Position numbers and translations under genes: made by a program. 64,000 nt of DNA, from the NCBI GenBank assembly GCA_964494505.1, contig CAZBRO010000008.1, positions 1 through 64,000 on the forward strand, written 5' to 3'. Each line of letters begins with the position of its first letter. The stretch's first letter is position 1. The notes beneath the pieces were generated by a model. It was not told where the DNA came from, made no database searches, and worked only from the letters and a program-made list of their open reading frames with translations. Positions 24,204 to 33,046 of the stretch are shown in pieces. The DNA comes from CAIYRG01 sp964494505 (lineage in GTDB: Bacteria > Pseudomonadota > Alphaproteobacteria > Micropepsales > Micropepsaceae).

Positions 24204-26570
24204 CTAAAAATAGACCGTAGCGGTGACGCCCATGGTGCGCGGGTCAATGACAAAACCCGACACCGAGCCCGGCTGCAGCGTGGTGTTGTAGAGGAGCGAC
24301 CAGGCCCGTTTCTGGAACAGGTTGCGCGCCCACACTTCGAGGCGCCAATTGCCATCGCGCGATTCCACGCCGAGCCGCGCGCCGGCCGTGGCATAGGCGC
24401 CCTGCACCACATTGGGCGAGGGCGTCGCCGAGGTGCCGACATTGGACTTGGCCTGCCAGCGCATATCGATATTGGCGAACCCGTCGACGCCGAGCGGGGG
24501 CAAGGGCTGGCGATAGGATGCGGCCGCCGCGAACACGACGCGCGGAGCGAGCGGCGCGGTCGTTCCCTCCAACTGCGTCAACCCGGAGGGAAAGCCGCTT
24601 TGTCCGAATACCGCTTCCTGATAGATGGCCGACGCCGAGATTTCCAATACCGGCAGCGGCCGCCAGGCGGCATCGGCTTCCACGCCCTTGGTCGAAAGTT
24701 GCGGCAAGTCCGTGGTTTTGCGATTGAGCCCGGTGAAATAGCTGAACTGGTAATTGTCGAACGTCTCGTAGAACAGCGCCGCGTTTGCGCGCCAAACCTC
24801 ATCGGCGGAGATGAGGTGCATGCCCGCTTCCACCTGATCCGCCGTTTCCTGCTTGAATTGGAGCTGCGAGGCGTTGGGCGCGACGGCATCCATGCCCGAA
24901 CGGTCGAGCTGGAAACCGCCGCCCTTATAGCCGCGGCTATATTGCAGATACGCGTCGAGCGATTTGGTGAGTTTCTGATTGAGCGCGGCGGTGCCCGACC
25001 AGTTGCCCTCCGCGCGGTCTGCCGCATAGGTGCCGTCATAGCGGGGATCGAGGTTGGGAATGCAGATGACGCCCTGCATGGAGGCAGGCACGCCGGTGAG
25101 CGTGCGCCCATGGAGCGCGACCGCATTGGCGCAGCCGGGATTGTTGCTGGTGAGGGTGGCGGCAAGCGATTTGCTTTCCGCGGTGTAGCGCAAGCCCAGC
25201 GAGAGGGAGAGCGTATCGGAGAGCGCAACGACCTGATGCGTGAACAGCGCATAGCGTGTTTCACGCTGGCGGAACACGTCGAAGACGCCGGTGCCGGGCG
25301 GATAATTGCTGCCCGAAGGAAGCCCGGTGAAGAGGGGAATGGAGCCCCCGGCCATGCCGTTCATATAGCTCTCGAACATCGAGCCCGCCGTATAGGAATC
25401 GCGCGACACGATGAGCGCGCGGTCGGCAAAGGCGCCGAAGAGATAATCGAAGCGGCCGGCGACACCCTGAAGGCGCGCCTCCAGCGTGGACATGGCGTAG
25501 CGTTCGCCGTCGCGCGGATCGTTGGCGATGTCGGCGGGGCCGCCGTCGACATCGTAGCTGCGCCGGGTTTGCGAACTGCGATAGGAGGCGATGGCCGTGA
25601 ATCGGCCGGCGCCGGTCAGCCAATCGGTTTGTGCGCTCGCCCCTGCGCTGTCGCTGAATTCGAAGCGCGGGGCCTTATTGTCGATCTGCGAGACGTCGGC
25701 CGCGTCGCCATACGCGGTCACCGGCACGCCCGCGAGCTTGGCAACGAGCGGGATCGTGGGACCGAGCACGTGATAGACGGGCGTATTCACCGTGCCGCCA
25801 TGGTGCAGATAATCGGCGATCAGCCGCACGCTGACATCGGGGCCGGGTTCGAACAGAAGCTGGCCGCGCGCTTCCTCGCGATGCCGCCCGCCATAGGACT
25901 CGCCCGTGATCGCATCGGGGAGGTAGCCGTCGATCGTCCCCCATAGCGCGTCGATACGCCCGGCGAGCTTGCCAGGTATAAGGCCGCCATTGGCCGAAAC
26001 GCGCAACTCGCGCTCGTCCAACTCGCCGACGGTCGCGCTTGCGGAAAACTCCGGCGCGAACGAGGGCGCACGGGTCAGCACATTGATGAGACCGGCGGTG
26101 GTGTTGGTTCCGAACAAGGTCCCTTGCGGCCCGCGCAGCATTTCGACGCGTTCGACGTTCGCCAAATCGAAGATCGCCAGATTGGGGCGCAGCAGCGGGA
26201 CGCCGTCCACCGTCACCCCGACGGTCGATTCCAATCCGATGTCGGCCCCGGAGGTCGCCACGCCGCGAAAGGCGATGAGCTGACCAAAGGATTCGCCGAT
26301 GGAATTGAGCACGGTCATCTGGGGCGCGAGCGCCGTCAATTCCTTCACCCCGGTGACGTGGGATTCTTCAAGCCGGTTCGCGGTGAGGATCGAAACGCTT
26401 CCGGGAATGTCGAGCACCGAGGCCGAGCGCTCGGTGGCGGTTATGACCACTTCTTCGTTCGGCTCGACGGAATTGGCTGTGGTTTGGCCAGCAATATCCG
26501 CAGCCCAGCCTGCGGATGCGAGCAGGCAGGACGTCAGAACGGAAGCAGCGGCCACCCCCCGTTGGGCCAA
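24204..26570 (-). CDS. TonB-dependent outer membrane receptor
   Basis: This 788-residue receptor has a signal peptide (ASVLTSCLLASAGWAAD), a TonB box EEVVITATER, a plug domain (VSILTANRLEESHVTGVKELTALAPQ ... NVERVEMLRGPQGTLFGTNTTAGLINVLT) and a beta barrel ending in the aromatic-terminated MGVTATVYF. The sequence is of the generic Sphingomonas/Caulobacter type, often used for plant-derived or aromatic compounds as well as siderophores. The start is a TTG at 26570 with GGAG eight bases upstream; no in-frame ATG is available. Its position beside the ABC importer and oxygenases suggests outer-membrane uptake for that pathway. Confidence 0.9.
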   Translation of the reverse strand: MAQRGVAAASVLTSCLLASAGWAADIAGQTTANSVEPNEEVVITATERSASVLDIPGSVSILTANRLEESHVTGVKELTALAPQMTVLNSIGESFGQLIAFRGVATSGADIGLESTVGVTVDGVPLLRPNLAIFDLANVERVEMLRGPQGTLFGTNTTAGLINVLTRAPSFAPEFSASATVGELDERELRVSANGGLIPGKLAGRIDALWGTIDGYLPDAITGESYGGRHREEARGQLLFEPGPDVSVRLIADYLHHGGTVNTPVYHVLGPTIPLVAKLAGVPVTAYGDAADVSQIDNKAPRFEFSDSAGASAQTDWLTGAGRFTAIASYRSSQTRRSYDVDGGPADIANDPRDGERYAMSTLEARLQGVAGRFDYLFGAFADRALIVSRDSYTAGSMFESYMNGMAGGSIPLFTGLPSGSNYPPGTGVFDVFRQRETRYALFTHQVVALSDTLSLSLGLRYTAESKSLAATLTSNNPGCANAVALHGRTLTGVPASMQGVICIPNLDPRYDGTYAADRAEGNWSGTAALNQKLTKSLDAYLQYSRGYKGGGFQLDRSGMDAVAPNASQLQFKQETADQVEAGMHLISADEVWRANAALFYETFDNYQFSYFTGLNRKTTDLPQLSTKGVEADAAWRPLPVLEISASAIYQEAVFGQSGFPSGLTQLEGTTAPLAPRVVFAAAASYRQPLPPLGVDGFANIDMRWQAKSNVGTSATPSPNVVQGAYATAGARLGVESRDGNWRLEVWARNLFQKRAWSLLYNTTLQPGSVSGFVIDPRTMGVTATVYF

Positions 26571-27020
26571 CTTGAACTCCAGCCATGGCGCTCCTCAGGC
26601 TGGTATGAGGCCTAAGGCGAATGCCCGCAAGATTGTTGAATTGCCGGGCCGGCTTTTCAACCGCGCACGTGCGGCGGAAAAGCGCGGGAGGCCATAAAAG
26701 CCCCGCAATCCTAAGGGTTTCGTTAAGGTGAATATAAATTTTGGATGGCACAATCGCGAAGAGCGAGGTAGAGGGCTCACACGGGCGGCGCGTTGCGTTG
26801 CGTTTGCACCTCCCGGCGTTCGCGTAGTTGTGTAAGTCCTAATGTCGTGTTGTTTGCGTAATGCGTAAACTGAGGGCGGCCGGCCAGGGGGACTAGCCGG
26901 CCGCCCCGCCCTGGCTGGCGATGGTCACGGAGAGGCCGCTCGAGCGCAACCTTGTGACCAATCGCATCGCCAAGTCCGGCCCTTCGTGTTACGGGCTTTT
27001 ATGCCGTACACGGAGCACTT
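26571..27020. other. Intergenic region upstream of the TonB receptor, with hairpin and inverted repeat
   Basis: These 450 bases lie upstream of the TonB-receptor gene and downstream of the 59-residue gene, both on the minus strand. They contain an 11-bp perfect stem GGGCGGCCGGC/GCCGGCCGCCC (26874-26906) with an 11-base loop and no T-run, possibly the end of the operon at 27021. Next to it is the imperfect inverted repeat GTTTGCG-TAATG-CGTAAAC (26852-26870), which looks like an operator. No coding gene is supported, and I see no cobalamin box. Confidence 0.5.
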
Positions 27021-27200
27021 TCACTGCTTCTGAACCCCTCCCCGCTTTGGATTCTCCGATAGCTTCCTGTCGATCTCGGTTTTCGCCTTGTCGAGAAGCT
27101 GCGCCTGCTCCCCCATCTCGAAATCCCTGAGCGTGGTCGCCATTTGGGACAGCGCCTCGGCGATGTACCGGAGCGGATGCAAACTCGAAAACGTATTCAT
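27021..27200 (-). CDS. 59-residue protein of unknown function, coupled to the isochorismatase-like gene
   Basis: The ATG at 27200 overlaps the stop of the preceding gene as ATGA, which is the main evidence that this short frame is real. The product is soluble and mostly helical (RYIAEALSQMATTLRDFEMGEQAQLLDKAKTEIDRKL), with a hydrophilic, basic C-terminus (ENPKRGGVQKQ). It has no signal peptide or membrane segment. I do not recognise the family. It could be a small partner subunit of the hydrolase or acetyltransferase encoded upstream. Confidence 0.6.
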   Translation of the reverse strand: MNTFSSLHPLRYIAEALSQMATTLRDFEMGEQAQLLDKAKTEIDRKLSENPKRGGVQKQ

Positions 27201-27790
27201 CTGATCGCTCCCACGCGCCGCGAGGTGGCGCGAATCCAAGGCTGCGTGCCAGTGGGCTCGGCATAATGGGAGAGGATGCCCGCCACCGCCCGAAGCGTCG
27301 CCGTGTCGGAAACGTCGCCTTCGGCGCGGCACACGAGAGCATCCGCGAGGAAGGCGGGGCGGTGATCGCGATGAAACGCATCGACCACGGTGGAAAGGCA
27401 GGCAAGCTGCGCGAACTGCCCCGCGACCACGTAATTGCCGCCGATCTCGGCCGCATAGGCGCGGAACTCCGAGCTCGCATAGCAGGACGGAAGCTGGCGA
27501 TCGAACACCATGTCATAGCGATTGGGTTCGAAGCCCTCGATCCATTTGGGATAGACGGGCGTGGCCAGCATGCTTTGCGGCGGCGATACCCGCCGTGTGA
27601 ACGCGACCGGAATGGAACAGGCGCGTGCATGCCTGAGAGCCGCGCGGCAATTGGCAAGCGCTTCGGAGAAAGGCGGAGGCCCTGCCGGCTGCACTCCGGC
27701 CGAAAGCTCCTCATGCAGATCGATGAGGACGAGCGCGGGCAGTTCGCGCGCCCGCTCCCTGAATTGGAGAAAATTGACAACGGTGTTCAT
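27197..27790 (-). CDS. Isochorismatase-like cysteine hydrolase
   Basis: This 197-residue protein is of the isochorismatase/nicotinamidase fold. The first-strand aspartate is in LVLIDLHEELS, the middle contains VYPKWIEGFEPNRYDMVFDRQLPSCYAS, and the nucleophile position is Cys in AGQFAQLACLSTVVDAFHRDHRP. The segment before the cysteine (GGNYVVAGQFAQLACLSTV) matches the family pattern of a small-residue loop with a cis-peptide. The natural substrate could be an amide, N-carbamoyl compound or enol ether. It overlaps by ATGA with the acetyltransferase gene upstream and the 59-residue gene downstream. Confidence 0.82.
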   Translation of the reverse strand: MNTVVNFLQFRERARELPALVLIDLHEELSAGVQPAGPPPFSEALANCRAALRHARACSIPVAFTRRVSPPQSMLATPVYPKWIEGFEPNRYDMVFDRQLPSCYASSEFRAYAAEIGGNYVVAGQFAQLACLSTVVDAFHRDHRPAFLADALVCRAEGDVSDTATLRAVAGILSHYAEPTGTQPWIRATSRRVGAIR

Positions 27791-29061
27791 GAAACGCCTT
27801 CTGCTACGCTGTGACGCGCCGGGGCTTGCGCACGCGGCTGGACGGAGGGACGGGTGACCTTGCGGGCTGCGGAGCGCTCGAGAACGCCGGGCTCGTGCCA
27901 GCGTCCTTCAGGCCGGATCATCGTGTAGGGATCGGCGCCGATGGCGATGGCGTCGGGAGCCCTCTCGATGTCGGCCACGATCTCGACATAGTCGAAATCG
28001 GAGAACACGAACTCCTTGGCCCCTTCGAGCGGCCTGAAGCCGAAGCGGCTCCAGAAATTGACCAGCCGCTTCTGGGCATGACCGTAGAGCTTGCGGTAGC
28101 CCTTTTTCTGGCAGAGCTCGATGCCGGCCTTGACGATCTGGAAGGAGAGCCGCGTGTTGCGGAATTCCTTGCGCACCGCGAGCCGTTCGATCTTGGCGAA
28201 ATCGGCGAAATAGCGGATGCGCATGCAACCGGCCGGCTCGTTGCCGACATAGCCGATGATATGGGTGGCGGAGAGGTCGTTGCCGTCGAACTCCTCTTCA
28301 TACGGACATTCCTGCTCGCCGATATAGACGGCGCTGCGCAGGGCGGCGACCCGCATGAGGTCTTCGAAGGTGCGCGCAATCGTAACCGACATCTCGCGCT
28401 CCGCGGCGGCGCCCCGATAGGAGTCGTAGAGGGGGGCGGCCGGGCGCGAACGCGGAAACACGTAGAGCTGCGGCGCGTAGATGGGACCGACCTTGGCGCC
28501 CCGCTTCAGGCCGAGCGTCTCGTTGAAGCGGAAGCCGTCGTCGGTGTTGGGGCGCGAATAGATGTCGACGCCGGCATATTGGGGGGTCTCGAGCTTCTCG
28601 AGCACCATCGAAATGCCGCCCGCGAGCATCCCCGGCGCCAGCGCCGCCCAGGTGTAGATGCCGGCCGGCCGCTCGCCGGGGCCGGCGAGGAGGGATGTAT
28701 CGGGGTCGCGCGTGTTCAGGGTGTTCGCCGCAAGTTGGAGGAGGCCTCTCTTATTTAGATACAGGAAAGCGAAGAACCCGTCACCAAACGGAACACCTGC
28801 ATCGAACTTTCGCTTGCGGGCAATCGCCCACATCGCGTCAGGGTTGTGCTTGATGACTTTTTCCACAACCGAGTTGTCGGTCAGCCCGGGGATGGCGGCG
28901 CGGGCCTTATCCATGAGGTCGGCGAGTGCTTCCTTTCCCGGACGGAACACTGTCAAATGCTTGGCGAACCTGCTAGAATCCAAAGCTCCAAGAGGATGAC
29001 GCGCCTTCGGTACGTACGGGATTCCTTGTGTGCGAAAAAGTTCCAATGAATGTTCGGTCAC
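27787..29061 (-). CDS. GNAT-fold acyltransferase, probably with two tandem GNAT-like domains
   Basis: This is a 424-residue protein. The C-terminal half (about 230-350) is a recognisable GNAT domain: SATHIIGYVGNEPAGCMRIRYFADFAKIERLAVRKEFRNTRLSFQIVKAG, then KLYGHAQKRLVNFWSRFGFRPL. The usual Q/R-x-x-G-x-G/A acyl-CoA loop is altered to RNTRLS. The N-terminal half contains a segment ending YSRPNTDDGFRFNETLGLKRGAK that looks like the end of a second GNAT fold. Large alphaproteobacterial GNATs of this type include N-acyl amino acid synthases, so an acyl rather than acetyl donor is possible. It is first in a three-gene operon and divergent from a LysR gene. Confidence 0.75.
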   Translation of the reverse strand: MTEHSLELFRTQGIPYVPKARHPLGALDSSRFAKHLTVFRPGKEALADLMDKARAAIPGLTDNSVVEKVIKHNPDAMWAIARKRKFDAGVPFGDGFFAFLYLNKRGLLQLAANTLNTRDPDTSLLAGPGERPAGIYTWAALAPGMLAGGISMVLEKLETPQYAGVDIYSRPNTDDGFRFNETLGLKRGAKVGPIYAPQLYVFPRSRPAAPLYDSYRGAAAEREMSVTIARTFEDLMRVAALRSAVYIGEQECPYEEEFDGNDLSATHIIGYVGNEPAGCMRIRYFADFAKIERLAVRKEFRNTRLSFQIVKAGIELCQKKGYRKLYGHAQKRLVNFWSRFGFRPLEGAKEFVFSDFDYVEIVADIERAPDAIAIGADPYTMIRPEGRWHEPGVLERSAARKVTRPSVQPRAQAPARHSVAEGVS

Positions 29062-29122
29062 AACTTACACCCCATATTTCGAATGGCCGTGATAGAAACC
29101 TACTGAGGGACGGTGGCTAAGT

Positions 29123-30163
29123 ATGCAGAGCCGAAAGGAACGGCGTGTTCCGAATACGGAACACCCCGTACAGGGTCAGCGCCGGGCTAGCCCGGATTGG
29201 GAGGCTGTACGCATCTCGTTGGAGGTCGTACGGAAGCGCTCCTTCCGTGCGGCGGCGGAGCATCTGCGGATGTCCGTGAATGCGGTGCGACGGCGCGTCG
29301 ACCATCTCGAGAAGGCACTCGGGTTCAAGGTGCTGACGCGCCATATCGACGGCATCCGCGTGACCCCGGAGGGCGAAAAAGTTTTCGCCATCGCCAATCG
29401 GATGGAAATCGCAAGCTTCGATTTGTTGCAGGCGCGCGATTCCACCGAGGCAACGGTCTCGGGCGAAGTGCGGCTTGCGGTGACGGAAGGTTTGGGAACG
29501 TTTTGGATCGCGCCGCGCCTGGTCGAGTTTCAGCGCGCCAATCCGAAGCTTTTGATCGATGTGAACTGCGCGATGAAATCGGCGGACGTTCTTCGCATGG
29601 AAGCGGACGTGGCAATTCAGATCACGCGGCCGACCGCGCTCGATCTGAGGCTCGTAAGGCTCGGCCGGCTGCATCTCATCCCGTTTGCGGCGCCAAGCTA
29701 TTTAGAAACCTTCGGCACACCCAAGACGGCGGCCGATCTCGTCCGCCATCGCATTCTGGTGCAGTCGGACGACAACGTGCAATTCCGTGAACTCTACGAC
29801 CGGCTTTTCCCCAACATTTCTCCCACCGAAATCGTCGCGCTCCGGACCAATGTCTCGAGCGCCCATTACTGGTCCATCGCCAAGGGGGCCGGGATCGGCC
29901 TTCTGCCGACCTATGCTCAATGGATCGGCGCGCCGATCGTGCCGCTCGATCTGGGCATCCACGAAACCGTGGACATCTGGCTCACCTACCATCCCGACGT
30001 GAAGCATATCCCGCGCGTGGCGCGGCTGATCGATTGGGCGATCGGGGCGTTCAGCCCCCAGAAGTACCCCTGGTTCCGCGACGAGTTCGTGCCTGCGAGC
30101 GATTTGAAGGACGCCTATCGTCACGAGCCTATCGCGACGATGTTCGCTTCCAGCGCGGCCTGA
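29123..30163 (+). CDS. LysR family transcriptional regulator
   Basis: This 346-residue regulator has a winged helix-turn-helix (WEAVRISLEVVRKRSFRAAAEHLRMSVNAVRRRVDHLEKALGFKVLTR, about residues 26-74) and a LysR substrate-binding domain. The N-terminus is about 20 residues longer than usual, and this stretch contains a perfect inverted repeat in the DNA (29145-29164). It is divergent from the GNAT operon with a 61-base gap and converges on the MFS gene. By LysR habit it most probably regulates the divergent GNAT operon and itself. Confidence 0.9.
   Translation: MQSRKERRVPNTEHPVQGQRRASPDWEAVRISLEVVRKRSFRAAAEHLRMSVNAVRRRVDHLEKALGFKVLTRHIDGIRVTPEGEKVFAIANRMEIASFDLLQARDSTEATVSGEVRLAVTEGLGTFWIAPRLVEFQRANPKLLIDVNCAMKSADVLRMEADVAIQITRPTALDLRLVRLGRLHLIPFAAPSYLETFGTPKTAADLVRHRILVQSDDNVQFRELYDRLFPNISPTEIVALRTNVSSAHYWSIAKGAGIGLLPTYAQWIGAPIVPLDLGIHETVDIWLTYHPDVKHIPRVARLIDWAIGAFSPQKYPWFRDEFVPASDLKDAYRHEPIATMFASSAA
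29145..29164. promoter_or_regulatory. Perfect inverted repeat in the 5' coding region of the LysR gene
   Basis: GTGTTCCG-AATA-CGGAACAC is an 8-bp perfect dyad with a 4-base spacer, 23 bases inside the LysR gene and about 85 bases from the divergent GNAT start. The size suits a dimeric DNA-binding protein. It lacks the T-N11-A core of LysR boxes, so the binding protein is uncertain. Confidence 0.5.
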
Positions 30164-30167
30164 GGCC

Positions 30168-31451
30168 CTAAGCCGATTGGCTTTGGAGTTGGGCTTGCGG
30201 CGGGCGGACCAGCAGCGTCGCTATCGCGGCGCCCAGCGCGATGGCGAGAAACGTCAGAAAGGCGGCGTTGTAATTGCCGGTGCGGTCGAAGATCGCGCCC
30301 ACGAACCATGCCGAAACGATCGATGAGCCCAGGATGATGACATACATCGCCCCCATCACCCGGCCGAACGAAGGCGAGCCGAAACAGGCAGCGACGATCG
30401 CAGACGAGGACGGAAGTATCCCCCCCAAAGAAGCGCCCGCAAGTGAGCACCCGAGGATCAGCATCGGATAGCTGGAATAGGTGATGAACACGAGCAGTGC
30501 TGCGATCATTGCCAGCGTCGAGGCCAGCATGATGACGCGCCGCTCGATAATATCGGAGAGCAATCCGCTGACGATCTTGGCGAGCGCCGTCAGGATGGAA
30601 AAGGCGGCGATCAGCAGCGCGGCCGAAACCGCACTGTACCCAAGGCCCGTGCCGTAAGGCACCAACGAGACGATGATGGCCTGGGCGATCCCGTCGATGG
30701 AGCCCAGCGCAATCGCCACGGCCCAGAAATTCAGCTCCGTCAGCATATCGCGATATCGCCATAGGACGACGGCGCCGCCCTCCGGGCCCTCCTGCTGGGC
30801 GCGGGGCATGTCGACGGGTGGACGGCCGGCGTTTTCAGGATGACCTTCCATGTGCAGATCGGCGGGGCCGCTGCGAATCACCAGAAGCGTGACCGCCATG
30901 ACGATCGCGACGATCAGCATCCCCTCGCCGAACAAAGCGGGCCGCCAGCCGAATCGCTGGATTCCGACGCTGAGCAGGGGCACCACCACGAGGCCGCCGG
31001 CCGAGGTCGCAAGCGCCGCGGCGCCAAGCGCGCGCCCGCGCCTCCTGTAGAACCAGCGCGACGCCAGCGTCGACGTCGTGAGGGGGCCAATCGCCACCGC
31101 CCCGAACGCAACCGGCAAAAAGAGCGCCAACACCATCAGGGGAATCGACGACGTGACCGCGATCGCCGCAAAACCAAGGCCGAGCGAGACCGCGCCGAGC
31201 GCGATCACCCATTGGATCGGCAGCCGGTCGAGCAGATAACCGACCAGCGGCGACAGCAGAGCGCCGCCCGCAAATGCAATGGGAATGGAGCTGTTGGCCG
31301 CCGCGCGCGAAAGCGACAACTCGTTCTGGAGCGGGAGGACAAAGAGGCCGGCAGCATAACTGGTGCTGCCGATGGACAGCATTTCGGTGAGGGCCGCCGC
31401 GGCAAGCACCCACCAGCCATAATAAATCGACGGGCGTTCAACCGAACGCAC
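30168..31451 (-). CDS. MFS transporter, monocarboxylate/oxalate-formate-like group
   Basis: This 427-residue, twelve-helix carrier begins SIYYGWWVLAAAALTEMLSIGSTSYAAGLFVLPL, the YYGWWV pattern of the oxalate/formate antiporter and monocarboxylate-like MFS carriers. The GTG at 31451 has AGGGGGA five bases upstream; a further GTG at 31544 would add 31 residues that look unrelated to the family. It follows the MmgE/PrpD gene by 105 bases on the same strand and could import its substrate. Confidence 0.85.
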   Translation of the reverse strand: MRSVERPSIYYGWWVLAAAALTEMLSIGSTSYAAGLFVLPLQNELSLSRAAANSSIPIAFAGGALLSPLVGYLLDRLPIQWVIALGAVSLGLGFAAIAVTSSIPLMVLALFLPVAFGAVAIGPLTTSTLASRWFYRRRGRALGAAALATSAGGLVVVPLLSVGIQRFGWRPALFGEGMLIVAIVMAVTLLVIRSGPADLHMEGHPENAGRPPVDMPRAQQEGPEGGAVVLWRYRDMLTELNFWAVAIALGSIDGIAQAIIVSLVPYGTGLGYSAVSAALLIAAFSILTALAKIVSGLLSDIIERRVIMLASTLAMIAALLVFITYSSYPMLILGCSLAGASLGGILPSSSAIVAACFGSPSFGRVMGAMYVIILGSSIVSAWFVGAIFDRTGNYNAAFLTFLAIALGAAIATLLVRPPQAQLQSQSA

Positions 31452-31556
31452 TTGTCCCCCTGCGCTGCCAATCGGAACTCGCGAGGTGACCCAGCCGGCG
31501 TCGTCCCATTCCCCGCAAACTAGCGTGAATGAGGTCCCGCCCACAAGTTGACGGCC

Positions 31557-32957
31557 CTAGACGCGTGCGAGCGCCTTGACCAGCACGTCCAGATTGGCGA
31601 GCCCCTGCAGGTCGAGCACCAGTTCGGCGATGCGGTCTGCTTGGGCCGGCGCAATCCGTCGGGAGGCGAGCTTGGAGAATTTGGCCGCGACTTCCGCAGC
31701 GCTCGGGAAATGGCGCTCGCTGCCGCGCGGCGCTTCCACTGTTTCCTCGAGCACGGCGCCGTCCTTCAAGTGCACGGCAACACGCACCATATGGCGAAAA
31801 TTGGAGCCCTTGGCGGTGATCGCCGGATCCTCCATCACTTCGACTTTGGCGGCAAGCGCAAGGCGGGCCGGATCGGCCAGCATTTCGTCCGTGAACTGAT
31901 CGACGAAGACATCGCCTTCGATGAGGAGCGTGGCAAGGCAATAGGACATGTTGAGCTGCGCGGCCGTCATGCCTTCGGGCCGATAGGGCCAGCCCGCGTG
32001 TTCCAGCGTCGCCTTTGAGGAATTGACAACGATCTTCTCCACATCGCCGGGGCCGAAAGGGCAGCGCGCCTGCATCAGCCGGATGGCGTCAAGTGCGGTA
32101 TGGTTGGTGCTGACGCAGGAATAAAGCTTGATCGAGATGCGCATGGTCTCGAAACGCTCACCCAGGCCCTTTGTCAGCTCATCGCGGTCGAAGCGGTCGG
32201 TGGAACGCGAGAAGGTGGTGCAAAAGCCGCCATACGGATTCTCGAAGACATCGGTGATGCCGGTGAAGCCATTTGCGGCCAAGAGCGCCCCGTAGAGCCC
32301 GCTTTGCGCCGCGCGGCCCGCATGCATGCGCTTCACCATGGCGCCGAATTGCGCCGCCATCAGGCCGGATGCCTGAGTTCCCGCGATGCCGAGTGCGTGG
32401 ACCGTCTGTCCGGCGGTGAGCTTCAGACCCGCCGCCGCCCCCGCCGCGGCCGAGAACACGCCGACCGTCGCGCCCGAGTGCCAGCCCTGCACGATATGCT
32501 CCTGACCCATGCACATGCCGACGCGGGGTCCAATCTCGTAGCCAGCGACCGCGGCGGTGAGGAAATCGCGCCCGCTCATGCCGGGTTTCATCTCGGCGAC
32601 CGCGAAAAGAGGCGGCAGCGTGACCGCTCCCACATGCAACACGCCCTGGCGATGCACATCATCGAGTTCGAAGCTCTGTACCAGCGTGCCGTTGGCAAGG
32701 GCCGCGTGAGGCGCGGACAGGCGCAAATCCGTGCCCCAGACTCCTGCGCCGCTCGAGCTGTCCACGCGGCCAAGCGTGTCCATCAGGATGCGGCTCCATT
32801 CCAGCTCGGTCCCGTAAATGGCGCAGCCGAGCGCGTCCAGGATCAGGAGCTTGATTCGCTCCCGCACCTCTTCGGGGATGCCTTCATAGGCCAGCCCCGC
32901 CACGAACTCCGCCATGCGCGCGGTGAACGGATTGGCATTCCTGTTAAGCGTGCTCAT
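31557..32957 (-). CDS. MmgE/PrpD family dehydratase-like protein
   Basis: This 466-residue protein belongs to the MmgE/PrpD family, which includes 2-methylcitrate dehydratase and cis-aconitate decarboxylase. Typical stretches are ERIKLLILDALGCAIYGTELEW, ALANGTLVQSFELDDVHRQGVLHVGAVTLPPLFAVAE and GHHSGATVGVF-like GWHSGATVGVFSAAAGAAAGLKL. Many homologues outside the methylcitrate cycle act on unknown carboxylic acids. No prpB or prpC is near, so methylcitrate turnover is unlikely to be its sole role. The start is the ATG at 32957; the MFS gene lies downstream. Confidence 0.87.
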   Translation of the reverse strand: MSTLNRNANPFTARMAEFVAGLAYEGIPEEVRERIKLLILDALGCAIYGTELEWSRILMDTLGRVDSSSGAGVWGTDLRLSAPHAALANGTLVQSFELDDVHRQGVLHVGAVTLPPLFAVAEMKPGMSGRDFLTAAVAGYEIGPRVGMCMGQEHIVQGWHSGATVGVFSAAAGAAAGLKLTAGQTVHALGIAGTQASGLMAAQFGAMVKRMHAGRAAQSGLYGALLAANGFTGITDVFENPYGGFCTTFSRSTDRFDRDELTKGLGERFETMRISIKLYSCVSTNHTALDAIRLMQARCPFGPGDVEKIVVNSSKATLEHAGWPYRPEGMTAAQLNMSYCLATLLIEGDVFVDQFTDEMLADPARLALAAKVEVMEDPAITAKGSNFRHMVRVAVHLKDGAVLEETVEAPRGSERHFPSAAEVAAKFSKLASRRIAPAQADRIAELVLDLQGLANLDVLVKALARV

Positions 32958-33046
32958 CTTTTGCCTTTGGAACCGCGCCCGATCGATGCCATAGACCATA
33001 GCGGCCCGAAGCCCACAAACGAAGGCGGCGAAAGGATTTTCCCGGC

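Noticed and set aside
26571..26870. Possible cobalamin riboswitch ahead of the TonB receptor
   Set aside because: No B12-box-like core was found, and the hairpin pattern does not match.
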